From assembly GCF_001425265.1 (NCBI RefSeq), contig NZ_LMEC01000001.1, positions 1,074,036 to 1,138,035 of the forward strand: a DNA stretch of 64,000 bases. Direction: 5' to 3'. The DNA is from Massilia sp. Root418 (GTDB taxonomy: Bacteria > Pseudomonadota > Gammaproteobacteria > Burkholderiales > Burkholderiaceae_D). Under the pieces are notes generated by a model. The model saw nothing but the letters and a program-made list of their open reading frames with translations, made no database searches and had not been told where the DNA came from. How positions within the stretch are numbered: position 1 is the stretch's first letter; every line of letters starts with the position of its first letter. The translations under genes and the position numbers were made by a program. This document shows, piece after piece, positions 15,401 to 23,283 of this stretch.

Positions 15401-17132
15401 TACAGCTGCTGGCGCCGGCACAGTCCACCCGGTCGGCGCTCTTGGGATAGCTGGCGCCGCTGGTCAGGTTCACGCGCACGAAGGTGCTGGGCGGTTCGGT
15501 GCCGGACGAGATGGCGGCGGTGGTGGTGGGCACGGCCTCGCTGACGGCGCTGGCGCCGGCCACGTAGCCGGTGCCGGCGGCGAAGGCAAAGGTGATGCCG
15601 CTGACCGAGCCTGCCGACGGCGTGTTGGAATTGCCGTTGACCGCAGTGTCGACCAGGCAGATCCGGTTGGTGCCGCTTTGCGCCGCGCAAGTCGGGGTGA
15701 CACCGTTGCCGGCCGCGTAGGCGCGGATGGTACCGCTGGTGCCGATGTCGGCGATGATGGAGGCGGCCACCTGGGCCGCAGTGCGGTTACGGCCCAGCGA
15801 CAGGCTGCTCACCAGGGTGTTGCCGCCCCAGCTCAGGCTGGACAGGCTGGGCGAGCCGGAATTGGCGGTGCTGCCGGACACGGTGACCACGGCGGTGGGC
15901 GACACGCGCACCACGGCCGGGGTCACCGTCACGCTGGGCGCGTTCACGGTAATGCCCCAGCCGGCGCGGCTGTTGTCGGAAATGGGCAGGCAGGTCGCTT
16001 GCGACTTGGTGCCGCTGCACACCACGGCAATCACCGCCACCACGTTCTCGGCCGTGAGGGTGATGCCGTAGCTGGAACAGGCCGGCACGGTGCTCTGGCC
16101 GATCGGCGTTTTCACGCAGGCGTAGTACTGGTTGGTCAGGCCGGTGCGCGCGATGATGCTGGCCGCCAGCGCGCTGGCCATGGTTTGCTGCTTGAGCATG
16201 GTGTTGGTGCCGTTCGGCGCGGTCACCGTGCCGCTGGTGATGGTGCGCGCCGTGCTCGGGTCCGGTATCGTCACGCTGCTGATGGTCATGGACGCGCTGC
16301 TGGACGAGGCGCCGACGGCGATGGTGCCGAATGCGGCCGTGCCACCGCTGGCGGTGGAGTAGCGCGGGTAGATGTAGTTGCCCACGCGCTTGGTCTGGCA
16401 GTTGATCAGCGTGGTCTCCCTGCACCAGCGCACCTTGACCGGCACCGGATAGCCGGCCGGGGCCGTGGCGCCCGCCGCGGTGGACTTGCAATTGGTCCCG
16501 GTATCGTCGGTGCAGAACTCCGCCACGCCGATGTTGAAATAGTATGGACTGGTCGAAATCGCCACGGCGCTGCGGTAGGTGGCGTTCGGGTAGGTGTAGG
16601 TGGCCGTGTTGACGCGGCAGTCGCTGGTGTTGTCCGGGTCGCACCACTTCAGGTCGGGAAACTCGGTCAGCAGGTTGATCTCGGTATCGGTGCCGGCGTA
16701 CAGGTTGCGGTTGTAGACGCCGAAGCCGTCACTGACCACCCGGGTCCAGCCGCTGGTGTTGGCCGAGGTCTGCTCGTTGTAATAGGTGCCGTCGGCCCTG
16801 ATCGGCGGCTGGTAGCGGATCTTGGGGTTGTAGTACTGGCGGTTGAAATCGGCGGCCATGAAGGGTGGATGGCCGACGTTGCAGGACATGGTGCCGTTCG
16901 ACAGCTTGGCGCCCGAACGGCACAGGTTGTCGTTCACATAATCGGGCGTGTAGTGCTGCTCCATCGAGCCGGAATTATCGAACAGCAGCATTAGGTTGGG
17001 CTTGACGGTGCCGGTGCCGGCGATGTTCAGCAGCGGCACCTGGGCGATCTGCGTGGTACCGGCCCAGGCGGACGGCGCCAGGAGGGCCAGGAGGGCCAGC
17101 CGGCAGGCCAGGGGGAAAGTGAGCTTGTTCAT
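12480..17132 (-). CDS. pilY1: PilY1-type type IV pilus tip adhesin
   Basis: 1550 residues with a signal peptide (LALLALLAPSAWA). A von Willebrand A-like region follows, with the metal-site motif LLFDNSGSM (D52-S56). The middle is long and Ser/Thr/Ala-rich. The C-terminal PilC/PilY beta-propeller (about 950-1480) contains VPTVFTAANDGMLHAFRASDGHELWAY and Ca-loop-like acidic turns. PilY1 proteins sit at the pilus tip or outer membrane, act in adhesion and surface sensing, and control pilus extension. It is the last gene of a minor-pilin operon, starting 24 bases after pilX. It is longer than the roughly 1160-residue P. aeruginosa protein; the extra sequence lies in the central repetitive region. 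A 14-bp tandem duplication spans its stop codon. Confidence 0.93.
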   Translation of the reverse strand: MNKLTFPLACRLALLALLAPSAWAGTTQIAQVPLLNIAGTGTVKPNLMLLFDNSGSMEQHYTPDYVNDNLCRSGAKLSNGTMSCNVGHPPFMAADFNRQYYNPKIRYQPPIRADGTYYNEQTSANTSGWTRVVSDGFGVYNRNLYAGTDTEINLLTEFPDLKWCDPDNTSDCRVNTATYTYPNATYRSAVAISTSPYYFNIGVAEFCTDDTGTNCKSTAAGATAPAGYPVPVKVRWCRETTLINCQTKRVGNYIYPRYSTASGGTAAFGTIAVGASSSSASMTISSVTIPDPSTARTITSGTVTAPNGTNTMLKQQTMASALAASIIARTGLTNQYYACVKTPIGQSTVPACSSYGITLTAENVVAVIAVVCSGTKSQATCLPISDNSRAGWGITVNAPSVTVTPAVVRVSPTAVVTVSGSTANSGSPSLSSLSWGGNTLVSSLSLGRNRTAAQVAASIIADIGTSGTIRAYAAGNGVTPTCAAQSGTNRICLVDTAVNGNSNTPSAGSVSGITFAFAAGTGYVAGASAVSEAVPTTTAAISSGTEPPSTFVRVNLTSGASYPKSADRVDCAGASSCTYEEEMTNFANWYSYYKSRLQMMKTSVGIAFAALNSNYRAGFVRLSGAAVGSAIDMKPADFAGTARTTWYATLYNTTTSGSTPIRAAMDNVGRMYANLSPYEYPAGQEVVQFPCQPNFLILTTDGYWNGSTTANVVNNDNVESPSRFCTQARGCVDRRDQAQPSISDVALHWYNGGSSTGTVSLRPALEPDMSKPGQVPAAGGENTHLHMNTYTLGLGMDGVMTYEPNYDTAPKPGGDFYNLITAAASGCPWNNNGAYVWPDPQTSSTASTVQERVDDLWHAAIAGHGKYFSANEPKEVVEGLASALANMQVSVGAAAAAATSTPNISLQDNDIFSDTFTTVKWYGELSDKKIDPSTGIVGTTPVWISSDTVGPQAIAGTGGTPAASGGRSIYMLDPAGTTTLTEFRYANMGASALMQGWFSNKCIALAQCTLLSTAERATVNDGANLVNWLRGEQTYANDEIFRAYSLTGHTPAGQAGPVPIVLGDIASSKPAYLREPRKGYPSATYQAYRTKWTAERVPTVFTAANDGMLHAFRASDGHELWAYVPRITMKKLHALASTTYGTNHQFTTDGSPEVADVEIGGAWKTVLVAGLNGGGRGYYALDVTDPTAPRALWETCADSTVCAHADPDLGLTFGNPQFGTWRGQWVVFVTSGYNNVPGIDGVAGGTGRGFLFIIDVATGAILQKIDTGAGSTTTPSGLAKITAITNNPATDPAVTYVYGGDNQGQLWRFDVAALTVRMMSDAGPLQPITTRPEVTLCAATRTDPDTGLSSDFAQRVVLFGTGRLLDVPDTVNIDLQSLYLVKDADTCSSTPCIAARGTGMVQQTLSLQGASSNTNTYSITSNPVNLVTQNGWYFDWSLNQGERMNLDPKVVSGVANVVTNLPTSSSSCSVGGTSNAYAVNVCNGNAALGTIAGSTLSNTSAAVGFIIVRLPKGELKMITTTAKGETLTRPLVELESTAAHRAGWRRIKID

Positions 17133-17156
17133 GATTGGGTCCTGTCTCTACGGGCC

Positions 17157-17768
17157 TTACGGCCCCATCATCACCACGGATTGCGTGACCACGTTGCCGC
17201 CGCGCGCGCCGTAGATGCGCGCCGTGATCACGTAGTGCAGCTCGGGCATGGTGGCGTATTCCGAGCGGTCGGTCGACAGGCTGGCGCCCAGGCCGGCCGG
17301 GCTGGCCACCTTTTGCTTGGCGGCCGACAGCGTGCAGTTGTTGGCCGGGGCGGTGGAATTGTAGGCGCCCGGCAGCATGCACATGCGGTGGATCACATAC
17401 TGCACGGTGTTGTTGGCGCCGTCCTGCACGGTGGCCGAGCCGGCCCAGAAGTCGGGATGGTTCACGCCCCGGTTGGGCGCCATGCTGGCCACGTAGCCGG
17501 CCGCCGGAATGTCCGCCACCAGCGCCGTCTTGGGCTGCGAAGCGAGGAACTGGAATGCCGTGTGCAGGCCCAGGTCGGCCGCCTTGGCCAGCGCCGAGTC
17601 GTACGCCAGGTTGCTGGTGGTCATGGTGGTGGAATTGGTCGAGCGCAGCAGGTATATGCTGCTCAGCATCATCACGGCCAGCATGATCAGCATCACCGGC
17701 AGCGCGATGCCGCGCTGCCGCGCCAAGCGTACCGGGTGCAGACGCCCCGCATTGCTCAGTTGTCCCAT
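17157..17768 (-). CDS. pilX: PilX-type minor pilin assembly protein
   Basis: 203 residues from the ATG at 17768, which overlaps the end of pilW by 13 bases. The N-terminus ARQRGIALPVMLIMLAVMMLSSIYLLRS is a class III-like signal followed by the hydrophobic stalk helix found in PilX proteins. Here Gly-Ile-Ala-Leu-Pro replaces the usual GFTLIE. The C-terminal part is a globular pilin head with Cys pairs (MCMLPG, NNCTL). PilX forms the pilus-tip priming complex with PilV, PilW, FimT/FimU, PilE and PilY1. Confidence 0.88.
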   Translation of the reverse strand: MGQLSNAGRLHPVRLARQRGIALPVMLIMLAVMMLSSIYLLRSTNSTTMTTSNLAYDSALAKAADLGLHTAFQFLASQPKTALVADIPAAGYVASMAPNRGVNHPDFWAGSATVQDGANNTVQYVIHRMCMLPGAYNSTAPANNCTLSAAKQKVASPAGLGASLSTDRSEYATMPELHYVITARIYGARGGNVVTQSVVMMGP

Positions 17769-18946
17769 GATGGCCTCCAGCCCGCGTTGCGGATAGGGAT
17801 GATGGTTTCGAACGCGCGGTAGCGGTAGCACTTCCAGCTGATGCTGTCGTTGGCCTGCGCCACCTCCACCGTCACCGGCACGGCCGTCACGCTGGCCGGA
17901 CTGGCGCTGGCGAACACCACCGGCTTCTCGGTGGTGGCGCTGCACTGGCCGGTGGCGGCGGACGGCTTCTCCGGCACCTTGCTGCGTGCCACCACCGCCA
18001 CCCGCACGGCGGCCACGCGCTGGTAGTCGCCGGGACTGCCGGTGACGGCGTCGCCGTCGGCGTTGATCATGGTGTTCGACCATTGCGCCACCTGCAGGCC
18101 GGTGGCCGCATTCAGGGGGCCGGTCGCAAAGCCATACTGGGCCTTGAGCGCGACGATGCCCTCCACCACCGTCGAACGCGCCGCCGCCGCGCCGGCCAGG
18201 TTGGAGGCGCGCAGCATCAGCACGCTGTTCTGCACCGACCAGGTGTGCAGCGCCAGGTTGCGCGCCGGCCCCAGGTTGTAGACGCGCGCCAGGTTGGCGG
18301 CAAATGCCGCGCCCAGGCCGTTGCGGTTGTAGCGCGCCTCGGGCGAGGCCGTGAAGGTGAGCACGGTGCCGAGCGGCGTGGCGGTCAGCTGGGCCAGCGC
18401 GCAGTCGCCGCCGCGCGGCTCGGGCACCACGATGACCGCGTCGCCGCTCAGGAAGCCGAACGGCGCGGCGGTGGAAATGCTGAGCGTATCGGCGCCGCCG
18501 TAGACGTCACTGACCTTGACCGAACCGATGCCGGAAGGCGAGCTGCCGGCATTGAGGCTCAGCTCGTCAGAACCGTTGGCGTTGTTGCGGATCACGACTG
18601 CGGCCATCGGCGAGATGGCCACCCCGCCCCGGTCCGCCGCAGGCAGCGCGTAGCCGGCCGTGTCGGAAAAGACGGTGTTGCAGCCGGCAATCAGGTCATC
18701 ATTCATGCCCCAGCCGGCCTGGGCGGCGTCCTCGGTGATGGAAAACAGCGCCAGCATGCCGTTCTGCATCTGGTCCGAGCCGCCCAGGGACACGGATTTG
18801 TTCTGCTCGGAGCCCACGATCAGGCGCGTGGCGAACATGATGGCCAGCATGCCGACCGTGACGGCCACCATCAGCTCGACGATGGAAAAGCCGCGCGCCG
18901 CCAGCGCGGCGGGACGATGCGGCGTGCGATGGAATTTCCGCTTCAT
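17756..18946 (-). CDS. pilW: PilW-type minor pilin
   Basis: 396 residues with a type IV prepilin motif ARGFSIVELMVAVTVGMLAIMFATRLIV: cleavage after Gly and Glu at mature position 5. A large C-terminal globular domain follows (residues about 50-396). This is the size and composition of PilW proteins, which join the tip complex of minor pilins. It overlaps pilV by one base and pilX by 13 bases, so expression is tightly coupled. Confidence 0.92.
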   Translation of the reverse strand: MKRKFHRTPHRPAALAARGFSIVELMVAVTVGMLAIMFATRLIVGSEQNKSVSLGGSDQMQNGMLALFSITEDAAQAGWGMNDDLIAGCNTVFSDTAGYALPAADRGGVAISPMAAVVIRNNANGSDELSLNAGSSPSGIGSVKVSDVYGGADTLSISTAAPFGFLSGDAVIVVPEPRGGDCALAQLTATPLGTVLTFTASPEARYNRNGLGAAFAANLARVYNLGPARNLALHTWSVQNSVLMLRASNLAGAAAARSTVVEGIVALKAQYGFATGPLNAATGLQVAQWSNTMINADGDAVTGSPGDYQRVAAVRVAVVARSKVPEKPSAATGQCSATTEKPVVFASASPASVTAVPVTVEVAQANDSISWKCYRYRAFETIIPIRNAGWRPSWDN

Positions 18947-19389
18947 CAGCTCGCCCTCGCAATATAGGAAGTGAGCACGTGGCGGTTCTCGGCGCCGCCC
19001 GTCTTGCGCGTCCAGCGGATGCTGATCTCCACCATGGTGGTGGTGGCGTTCTGCGGCACTAGCCGCACCGACACGATGGCGCCGGGGATCTGGGCCCGGG
19101 TGTCGGCAAGCCAGGGCGCGACCGCCGGACCGGCGGTGCCGTTTTCCGCCAGCGCGTAGCTGGCCAGGTTGGGCAGGTCGTTGCTCATGATGCCGAACAG
19201 GCGCTCGCCGGCGATGGTGGCCTCGGCGCGCATGCTGGCATCCGACAGCGCCGAATACGAGCGCGCCTGCAAGCCCACGGTGCCCAGCAGGCCAATGGCC
19301 AGGATGAGAATGGCGATAATGGCTTCCAGCATGGCGATGCCGCGCTGCTGGCCGCGTGCGCGCCGGGCGCGCTGTCGGGAGGGAGTCAT
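18946..19389 (-). CDS. pilV: PilV-type minor pilin
   Basis: 147 residues with prepilin motif QQRGIAMLEAIIAILILAIGLLGTVGLQ, in which the conserved Glu and the glycine at the cleavage site are present. The SYSALSDASMRAEATIAGERLFGIM segment after the helix is typical of PilV. It lies between fimT (7-base gap) and pilW (1-base overlap). It is a minor pilin that helps start pilus assembly. Confidence 0.92.
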   Translation of the reverse strand: MTPSRQRARRARGQQRGIAMLEAIIAILILAIGLLGTVGLQARSYSALSDASMRAEATIAGERLFGIMSNDLPNLASYALAENGTAGPAVAPWLADTRAQIPGAIVSVRLVPQNATTTMVEISIRWTRKTGGAENRHVLTSYIARAS

Positions 19390-19396
19390 GGCATCC

Positions 19397-20044
19397 TCAG
19401 GGTGGGCAGGCGCGCGAGTCGGGCGCCAGCAGGACGGGGTTGCACTTGATGGCCATGCCCGCCAGCGACACGGCCACCGCCACCGGGGGGATTTCGCCGG
19501 CGTGCTGCCCGGCCGGATCGAGCCGGATCCGGCTCAGCCGGTCGGCATAGCCGGTATCGACCCAGCCCAGCGAGGTGAAGTACACGGCCGAGCTGCCTTC
19601 CGGCTCCAGCCGGGGCGCCAGCTGGTCGGTCTGCGGCAAGGCGTCGGCCGGGCGCAGCACCGACTTGTAGCCGTTCGCGCCCTGCGGATCGAAAGCCGCC
19701 ACCTCGGTGGTGGTGGACCAGGTGCCGCTGCTGTCGTTGCACGGCACGCCGGGCGAAGGGAAGCACAGGTCGACCTGCCAGTCCATCTGGCCGTTGTTTA
19801 CGTTGGGGGTCAGCACGATGCGGCTGGCCGCGTTGTGCAGCACCGCCTGGCGCCGCGCCATGGCGAAGCCGTCGGCATAGAATTCTCCCGCTGACACCAC
19901 CTTGTTGCCGCTGATCCAGGTGGCCATGCTGGGGATGCCGATCGCCGCCAGCACCGCCAGGATCACCAGCCCCACCATCAGCTCGATCAGGGTAGTGCCG
20001 CGCTGGCCGGCCGGGGCGCCGGCGTGCTGTCTCAGTTGCTGCAT
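19397..20044 (-). CDS. fimT: FimT/FimU (GspH-like) minor pilin
   Basis: 215 residues from the ATG at 20044, which lies inside the 3' end of pilE (13-base overlap). Prepilin motif [25 protein letters not shown]: glycine then TTLIE with Glu at +5. A GspH/FimT-type head domain follows with paired cysteines ([11 protein letters not shown]). FimT proteins belong to the tip complex of type IV pili, and some bind DNA during natural transformation; DNA binding here is not shown. An upstream GTG-type in-frame start would lie within pilE and is not preferred. Confidence 0.88.
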   Translation of the reverse strand: MQQLRQHAGAPAGQRGTTLIELMVGLVILAVLAAIGIPSMATWISGNKVVSAGEFYADGFAMARRQAVLHNAASRIVLTPNVNNGQMDWQVDLCFPSPGVPCNDSSGTWSTTTEVAAFDPQGANGYKSVLRPADALPQTDQLAPRLEPEGSSAVYFTSLGWVDTGYADRLSRIRLDPAGQHAGEIPPVAVAVSLAGMAIKCNPVLLAPDSRACPP

Positions 20045-20457
20045 AAGCCACCCGCGCGGTCGATCCAGCAGTTGCTGCTGGTGCCCCACTCCGGCGTGGC
20101 GGTGGTGGCGCGGCCGCCGTTCTGGTCCACCGTGTAGGAAAAGCCGGCCGCCTTGCCCTTGCCGGTGGCCGTGATCACGTAGGCCGAGGCGCTGGCATTG
20201 TCGGACAGCGAATAGTCGAAGTTGGCGCTGGAGGCCGGGAAGTTGCTGGCGTTCTGGAAGCCCGCATAGCTGCGGGTGTTGGCCCAGTACTGCTCGGCCG
20301 CCGGCTGCGCGCCGCCCAGCGCGGTGAAGGCCTCGGTCAGCCGCGCGCGCACCACGTACTTGGTGTAGGCCGGCAGCGCCACCGCCGCCAGGATGCCCAC
20401 CACGGCCACCGCAATCATGACCTCGATCAGCGTAAAGCCTTTCTGCGTGCGTTTCAT
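20032..20457 (-). CDS. pilE: PilE-type minor pilin
   Basis: 141 residues starting [31 protein letters not shown], a classical prepilin with cleavage after Gly7. A head domain ends with a disulfide pair ([15 protein letters not shown]). Length and position match the PilE minor pilin of P. aeruginosa, although here the gene comes first rather than last in the operon. It is the promoter-proximal gene of pilE-fimT-pilV-pilW-pilX-pilY1. The triple direct repeat 70-98 bases upstream is a candidate control site. It could alternatively serve as a pilin subunit in its own right. Confidence 0.88.
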   Translation of the reverse strand: MKRTQKGFTLIEVMIAVAVVGILAAVALPAYTKYVVRARLTEAFTALGGAQPAAEQYWANTRSYAGFQNASNFPASSANFDYSLSDNASASAYVITATGKGKAAGFSYTVDQNGGRATTATPEWGTSSNCWIDRAGGLCSN

Positions 20458-20526
20458 GGTGGTGTGCTCCCGGGTTATGTTGTCATGAGTCATGACCGCA
20501 TGGTAGCGCCCCTAGCTTGCATTTCC

Positions 20527-20555
20527 CTGAAGAAATACTGACAAATTCCTGACAA
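20527..20555. promoter_or_regulatory. PhoB-box-like triple direct repeat upstream of pilE
   Basis: CTGAAGA (20527), CTGACAA (20538) and CTGACAA (20549) are spaced exactly 11 bp apart; the last two are identical and separated by ATTC. Seven-base direct repeats with four-base gaps are the usual target form of OmpR/PhoB-family response regulators. The site is 70-98 bases before the pilE start, and an OmpR-family regulator gene lies just upstream. Confidence 0.6.
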
Positions 20556-20569
20556 GCGCACAGTCGCGC

Positions 20570-21940
20570 TCAGCGCGGCGGAAATCTGACCGAAAACAGC
20601 GCCCCCTGCCCGCCCGCCGCCGTGTCGATGGCGATGCGGGCACCGTGGGCGGCCGCGATGTCGCGCACGATGGCCAGGCCCAGGCCGCTGCCGGCCACCT
20701 TGTCGTCCAGCCGTACGTAACGCCGGAACACCGCGTCGCGCAGCGCCGGCGCAATGCCGGGGCCGGAATCCTCCACCTCCAGCACGGTGCCGCCGGTGCG
20801 CGCGCCGCCGCCCTGCTCGCCCGCCAGGCAGCGCACCGTGACCGTCCCGTACGCGGGGGTGTAGCGGATGGCGTTGTCGATCAGGTTGTCGATCAGGTCG
20901 CGCAGCAGGAAGCGGTCGCCCAGGACTGCGGCCGGCTGCAGTTCGAAGCCCAGGTCGATGGATTTGCGCGCCGCCTGCTCGACGAAATGCTGCACCGTCT
21001 CCTCCACCAGGGCGTTCAGCGCCAGCGGCTCCAGCCGGGTCTTCTCGAAGTGGCTGGGTTCGGCGCGCGCCAGCGCCAGCAGCTGGTTGGTCTGCCGTAT
21101 CATGCGCTCGGTGGAGAGCAGCATCAGGCCGATGGAGTGCGCGGTATCCGGCTCGGCGTGGCGGTTGCCCAGCCATTCGAGCTGGGTCTGCAAGCCGGCC
21201 AGCGGCGTGCGCAGCTGGTGCGCCACATTGGCCAGGAAGTCCTGCTGCGCCTGCGCGCCCTCGCTGACGCGCGCCAGCAGGCCATTGAAGGCGGTCACCA
21301 CCGGCGCCAGTTCGTAGGGCACGTCCGCCTGCTGGATCGGGGCCAGCTGGTCGCCGGCGCGCGCGTTCAGGCCGGCGCGCATGCGGTCCAGCGGGCGCAG
21401 GGCATTGGTGACCGAGAACCAGATCAGGCCGACGCACGCCACGGTGAACAAGCCGTCCAGCAGCACCAGCGCGCGGAAGATCGCCTGCCTCACCTGGCTG
21501 CGCTGGCGCAGCGTGCGCGCCACGCCGACATGGACGGCGCCGGGCATGCCGGCAGCCGGCGGCGCGGCGACCCGCAGCGTGGCTATACGCACCGGCTCGC
21601 CGCGCATGGCGCTGTCATAAGCCGGCGCGGCGGACAAGGCCGGAAAATCGCTGTCGCCGGCCACCAGGCGGCCGGCGCTGTCGCGCACCACGAAATAGAC
21701 CGGGTCGGCCTCGCCGTTGCGCAGCACGCGCTCGGCCTGCGGCGGCAGGTCGATGCGCCAGGCGCCGCCCACCACCGACAGGCGCGCGCCCAAGGCGCCG
21801 GCGGCGTCCGACAGGCTCTGGTCGAAAGCGGTCTGCGCCGGCAGCCAGGCCAGCATATAGGTCAGCGCGCCGCCGGCCAGGTTGATCAGCAGGATGGGCG
21901 CGATCAGCCATTTGAGCAGGCGCAGCCGGATGCTAGGCAT
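20570..21940 (-). CDS. Sensor histidine kinase (TctE/QseC type)
   Basis: 456 residues. A first membrane helix (WLIAPILLINLAGGALTYML) and a periplasmic two-component sensor N-domain (about 30-160) are followed by a second helix (ALVLLDGLFTVACVGLIWFSV) and a HAMP-like linker. The HisKA dimerisation domain has the phosphorylatable His in FLANVAHQLRTPL. The HATPase has N box DNLIDNAIRYTP, G1 EVEDSGPGIA and G2 GSGLGLAIVRDIA. The start overlaps the response regulator gene by eight bases. Kinases of this group sense organic acids (TctE) or other small signals. Adjacency to the pilin operon suggests, but does not prove, control of pili. Confidence 0.93.
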   Translation of the reverse strand: MPSIRLRLLKWLIAPILLINLAGGALTYMLAWLPAQTAFDQSLSDAAGALGARLSVVGGAWRIDLPPQAERVLRNGEADPVYFVVRDSAGRLVAGDSDFPALSAAPAYDSAMRGEPVRIATLRVAAPPAAGMPGAVHVGVARTLRQRSQVRQAIFRALVLLDGLFTVACVGLIWFSVTNALRPLDRMRAGLNARAGDQLAPIQQADVPYELAPVVTAFNGLLARVSEGAQAQQDFLANVAHQLRTPLAGLQTQLEWLGNRHAEPDTAHSIGLMLLSTERMIRQTNQLLALARAEPSHFEKTRLEPLALNALVEETVQHFVEQAARKSIDLGFELQPAAVLGDRFLLRDLIDNLIDNAIRYTPAYGTVTVRCLAGEQGGGARTGGTVLEVEDSGPGIAPALRDAVFRRYVRLDDKVAGSGLGLAIVRDIAAAHGARIAIDTAAGGQGALFSVRFPPR

Positions 21941-22640
21941 GCGGCGCCAGCTCCAGCATGTAGCCAAAGCCGCGTATGGTGCGGATGCTGACGCCGGCGT
22001 CGGCGATCTTCAGGCGCAGGCGGGAAATGTAGACTTCCACCGCGTTCTGGGTCATGTCCTCGCCCCAGGGCAGGATGGCGTCGATGATCTGCTGTTTGGA
22101 CACCACCCGCGCACCGTGCTGCAGCAGGTATTCCAGCACCGCCCATTCGCGTGCGGACAGCTCGATGAAGCGGTCCTTGACGCGGGCGCGCTTGGTGTCG
22201 CTGTCCAGCGCCAGGTCGCCCATGGCCAGCGCGGCGGCCTTGGGCGCATTGCGGCGCGCCAGCGCGCGCAGGCGCGCCACCAGTTCCGGGGTGGCGAAAG
22301 GCTTCACGAGGTAGTCGTCCGCGCCCAGTTCCAGGCCGCGCACCCGGTCTTCGATGGCGTCGCGCGCGGTCAGCAGCAGCACCGGGATGGCGCTGCCGCG
22401 CGCGCGCAGGCGGCGCACGACTTCGAAGCCGTCGATGCCGGGCAGGCCGATATCGAGCACCACCACGGCCGGCTCGGCCGGACCGGCAGCATGGGCGGCG
22501 TGGGCCGATCCGGCGCGCTGCAGCCGCGCGTCGGCCTCGGCGCCGCTATGCAGCACGTCCACCGCCATGCCGTGGCCGCTCAGCACGCGCTGCAGGCCGT
22601 CGGCCAGCACTGCGTCGTCTTCCACCAGTAATACGTGCAT
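21933..22640 (-). CDS. OmpR-family response regulator (TctD/QseB type)
   Basis: 235 residues from the ATG at 22640, with GAGGCAGG as ribosome site. The receiver domain has acidic pair EDD, phospho-acceptor Asp in VVLDIGLPGIDGF, the switch Thr in LLLTARD and Lys in DYLVKPF. The C-terminal winged helix ends in the usual VEVYISRLRLKI and TIRGFGYML. The receiver has an Ala/His/Pro-rich insert (about 45-60) before the phospho-site that is longer than in most homologues. It forms an operon with the kinase downstream. Confidence 0.94.
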   Translation of the reverse strand: MHVLLVEDDAVLADGLQRVLSGHGMAVDVLHSGAEADARLQRAGSAHAAHAAGPAEPAVVVLDIGLPGIDGFEVVRRLRARGSAIPVLLLTARDAIEDRVRGLELGADDYLVKPFATPELVARLRALARRNAPKAAALAMGDLALDSDTKRARVKDRFIELSAREWAVLEYLLQHGARVVSKQQIIDAILPWGEDMTQNAVEVYISRLRLKIADAGVSIRTIRGFGYMLELAPHA

Positions 22641-22736
22641 AGCCTGCCTCATGATTTCGCGCAGTCAACTGCGCCTGCAGGCACTATAAGGGCAAGCACG
22701 GCCGATGTACAGCCGTGCCGGGGGAGCAAGGCCCGC

Positions 22737-23096
22737 TCAGCCGAGCGGCCGGCGGCGGGTGCGCACGCGGGCGCCGCTGCCGTCGGCCATGGTGTAGGGC
22801 TTGGTGATGGACAGGCGGTACATCAGCACGTCGCCCGCCACGCACGCCAGCAGCGGCACCATCAGCATGGCCGCGTCGATGCGCTCCAGGCTGGCGGCAA
22901 AACACACTTCGAAGAACAGCAAGGCGACCATCACGCAAGTACAGGCGGCCAGCGACAGGAAGCAGGCGGCTTTCACCAGCTTCGATTTGCGTTTTCCCGA
23001 GGCGACGAAGTACGCCGCGCTGATGCAATGGATCAGCAGCAGCAGCACGCTGCCCAGGTAAAAATACAGTTTGACGTCGACGACCGCGTTCTCCAC
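22737..23096 (-). CDS. Small integral membrane protein of unknown function
   Basis: 119 residues with a GTG start at 23096 behind GGAGAG. Three or four membrane helices are visible (YFYLGSVLLLLIHCISAAYFV, AACFLSLAACTCVMVALLFFE, AAMLMVPLLACVAGDVLMY), with a basic C-terminus (RVRTRRRPLG). No family is recognised. It is divergent from the chemoreceptor gene at 23284. Confidence 0.72.
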   Translation of the reverse strand: MENAVVDVKLYFYLGSVLLLLIHCISAAYFVASGKRKSKLVKAACFLSLAACTCVMVALLFFEVCFAASLERIDAAMLMVPLLACVAGDVLMYRLSITKPYTMADGSGARVRTRRRPLG

Positions 23097-23283
23097 GCTC
23101 TCTCCAATAACATATTCACATCAAAAGCAACAAAACTTCCCACGTGGAAAATTCTACCAAGAATGACAGATTTCGCGTCAGAAAATCTTACAAATCGTCA
23201 CGCCAGCGTGGATTTAATTCACGACGCTGTCACATTTGGCGCGCACCATTGCGTCACGGCAATTTATAGACAGCGAAACATTG

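Noticed and set aside
12513..16994. A 1493-codon open frame antisense to pilY1
   Set aside because: Composition is Gly/Ala/His/Arg-rich without domain motifs. It mirrors the codon structure of a clear pilY1 gene, a usual artefact of high GC.
22695..22717. GCACGGC/GCCGTGC hairpin between the response regulator and the small membrane protein
   Set aside because: The stem is short and lacks a T-run on either strand, so a terminator cannot be claimed.
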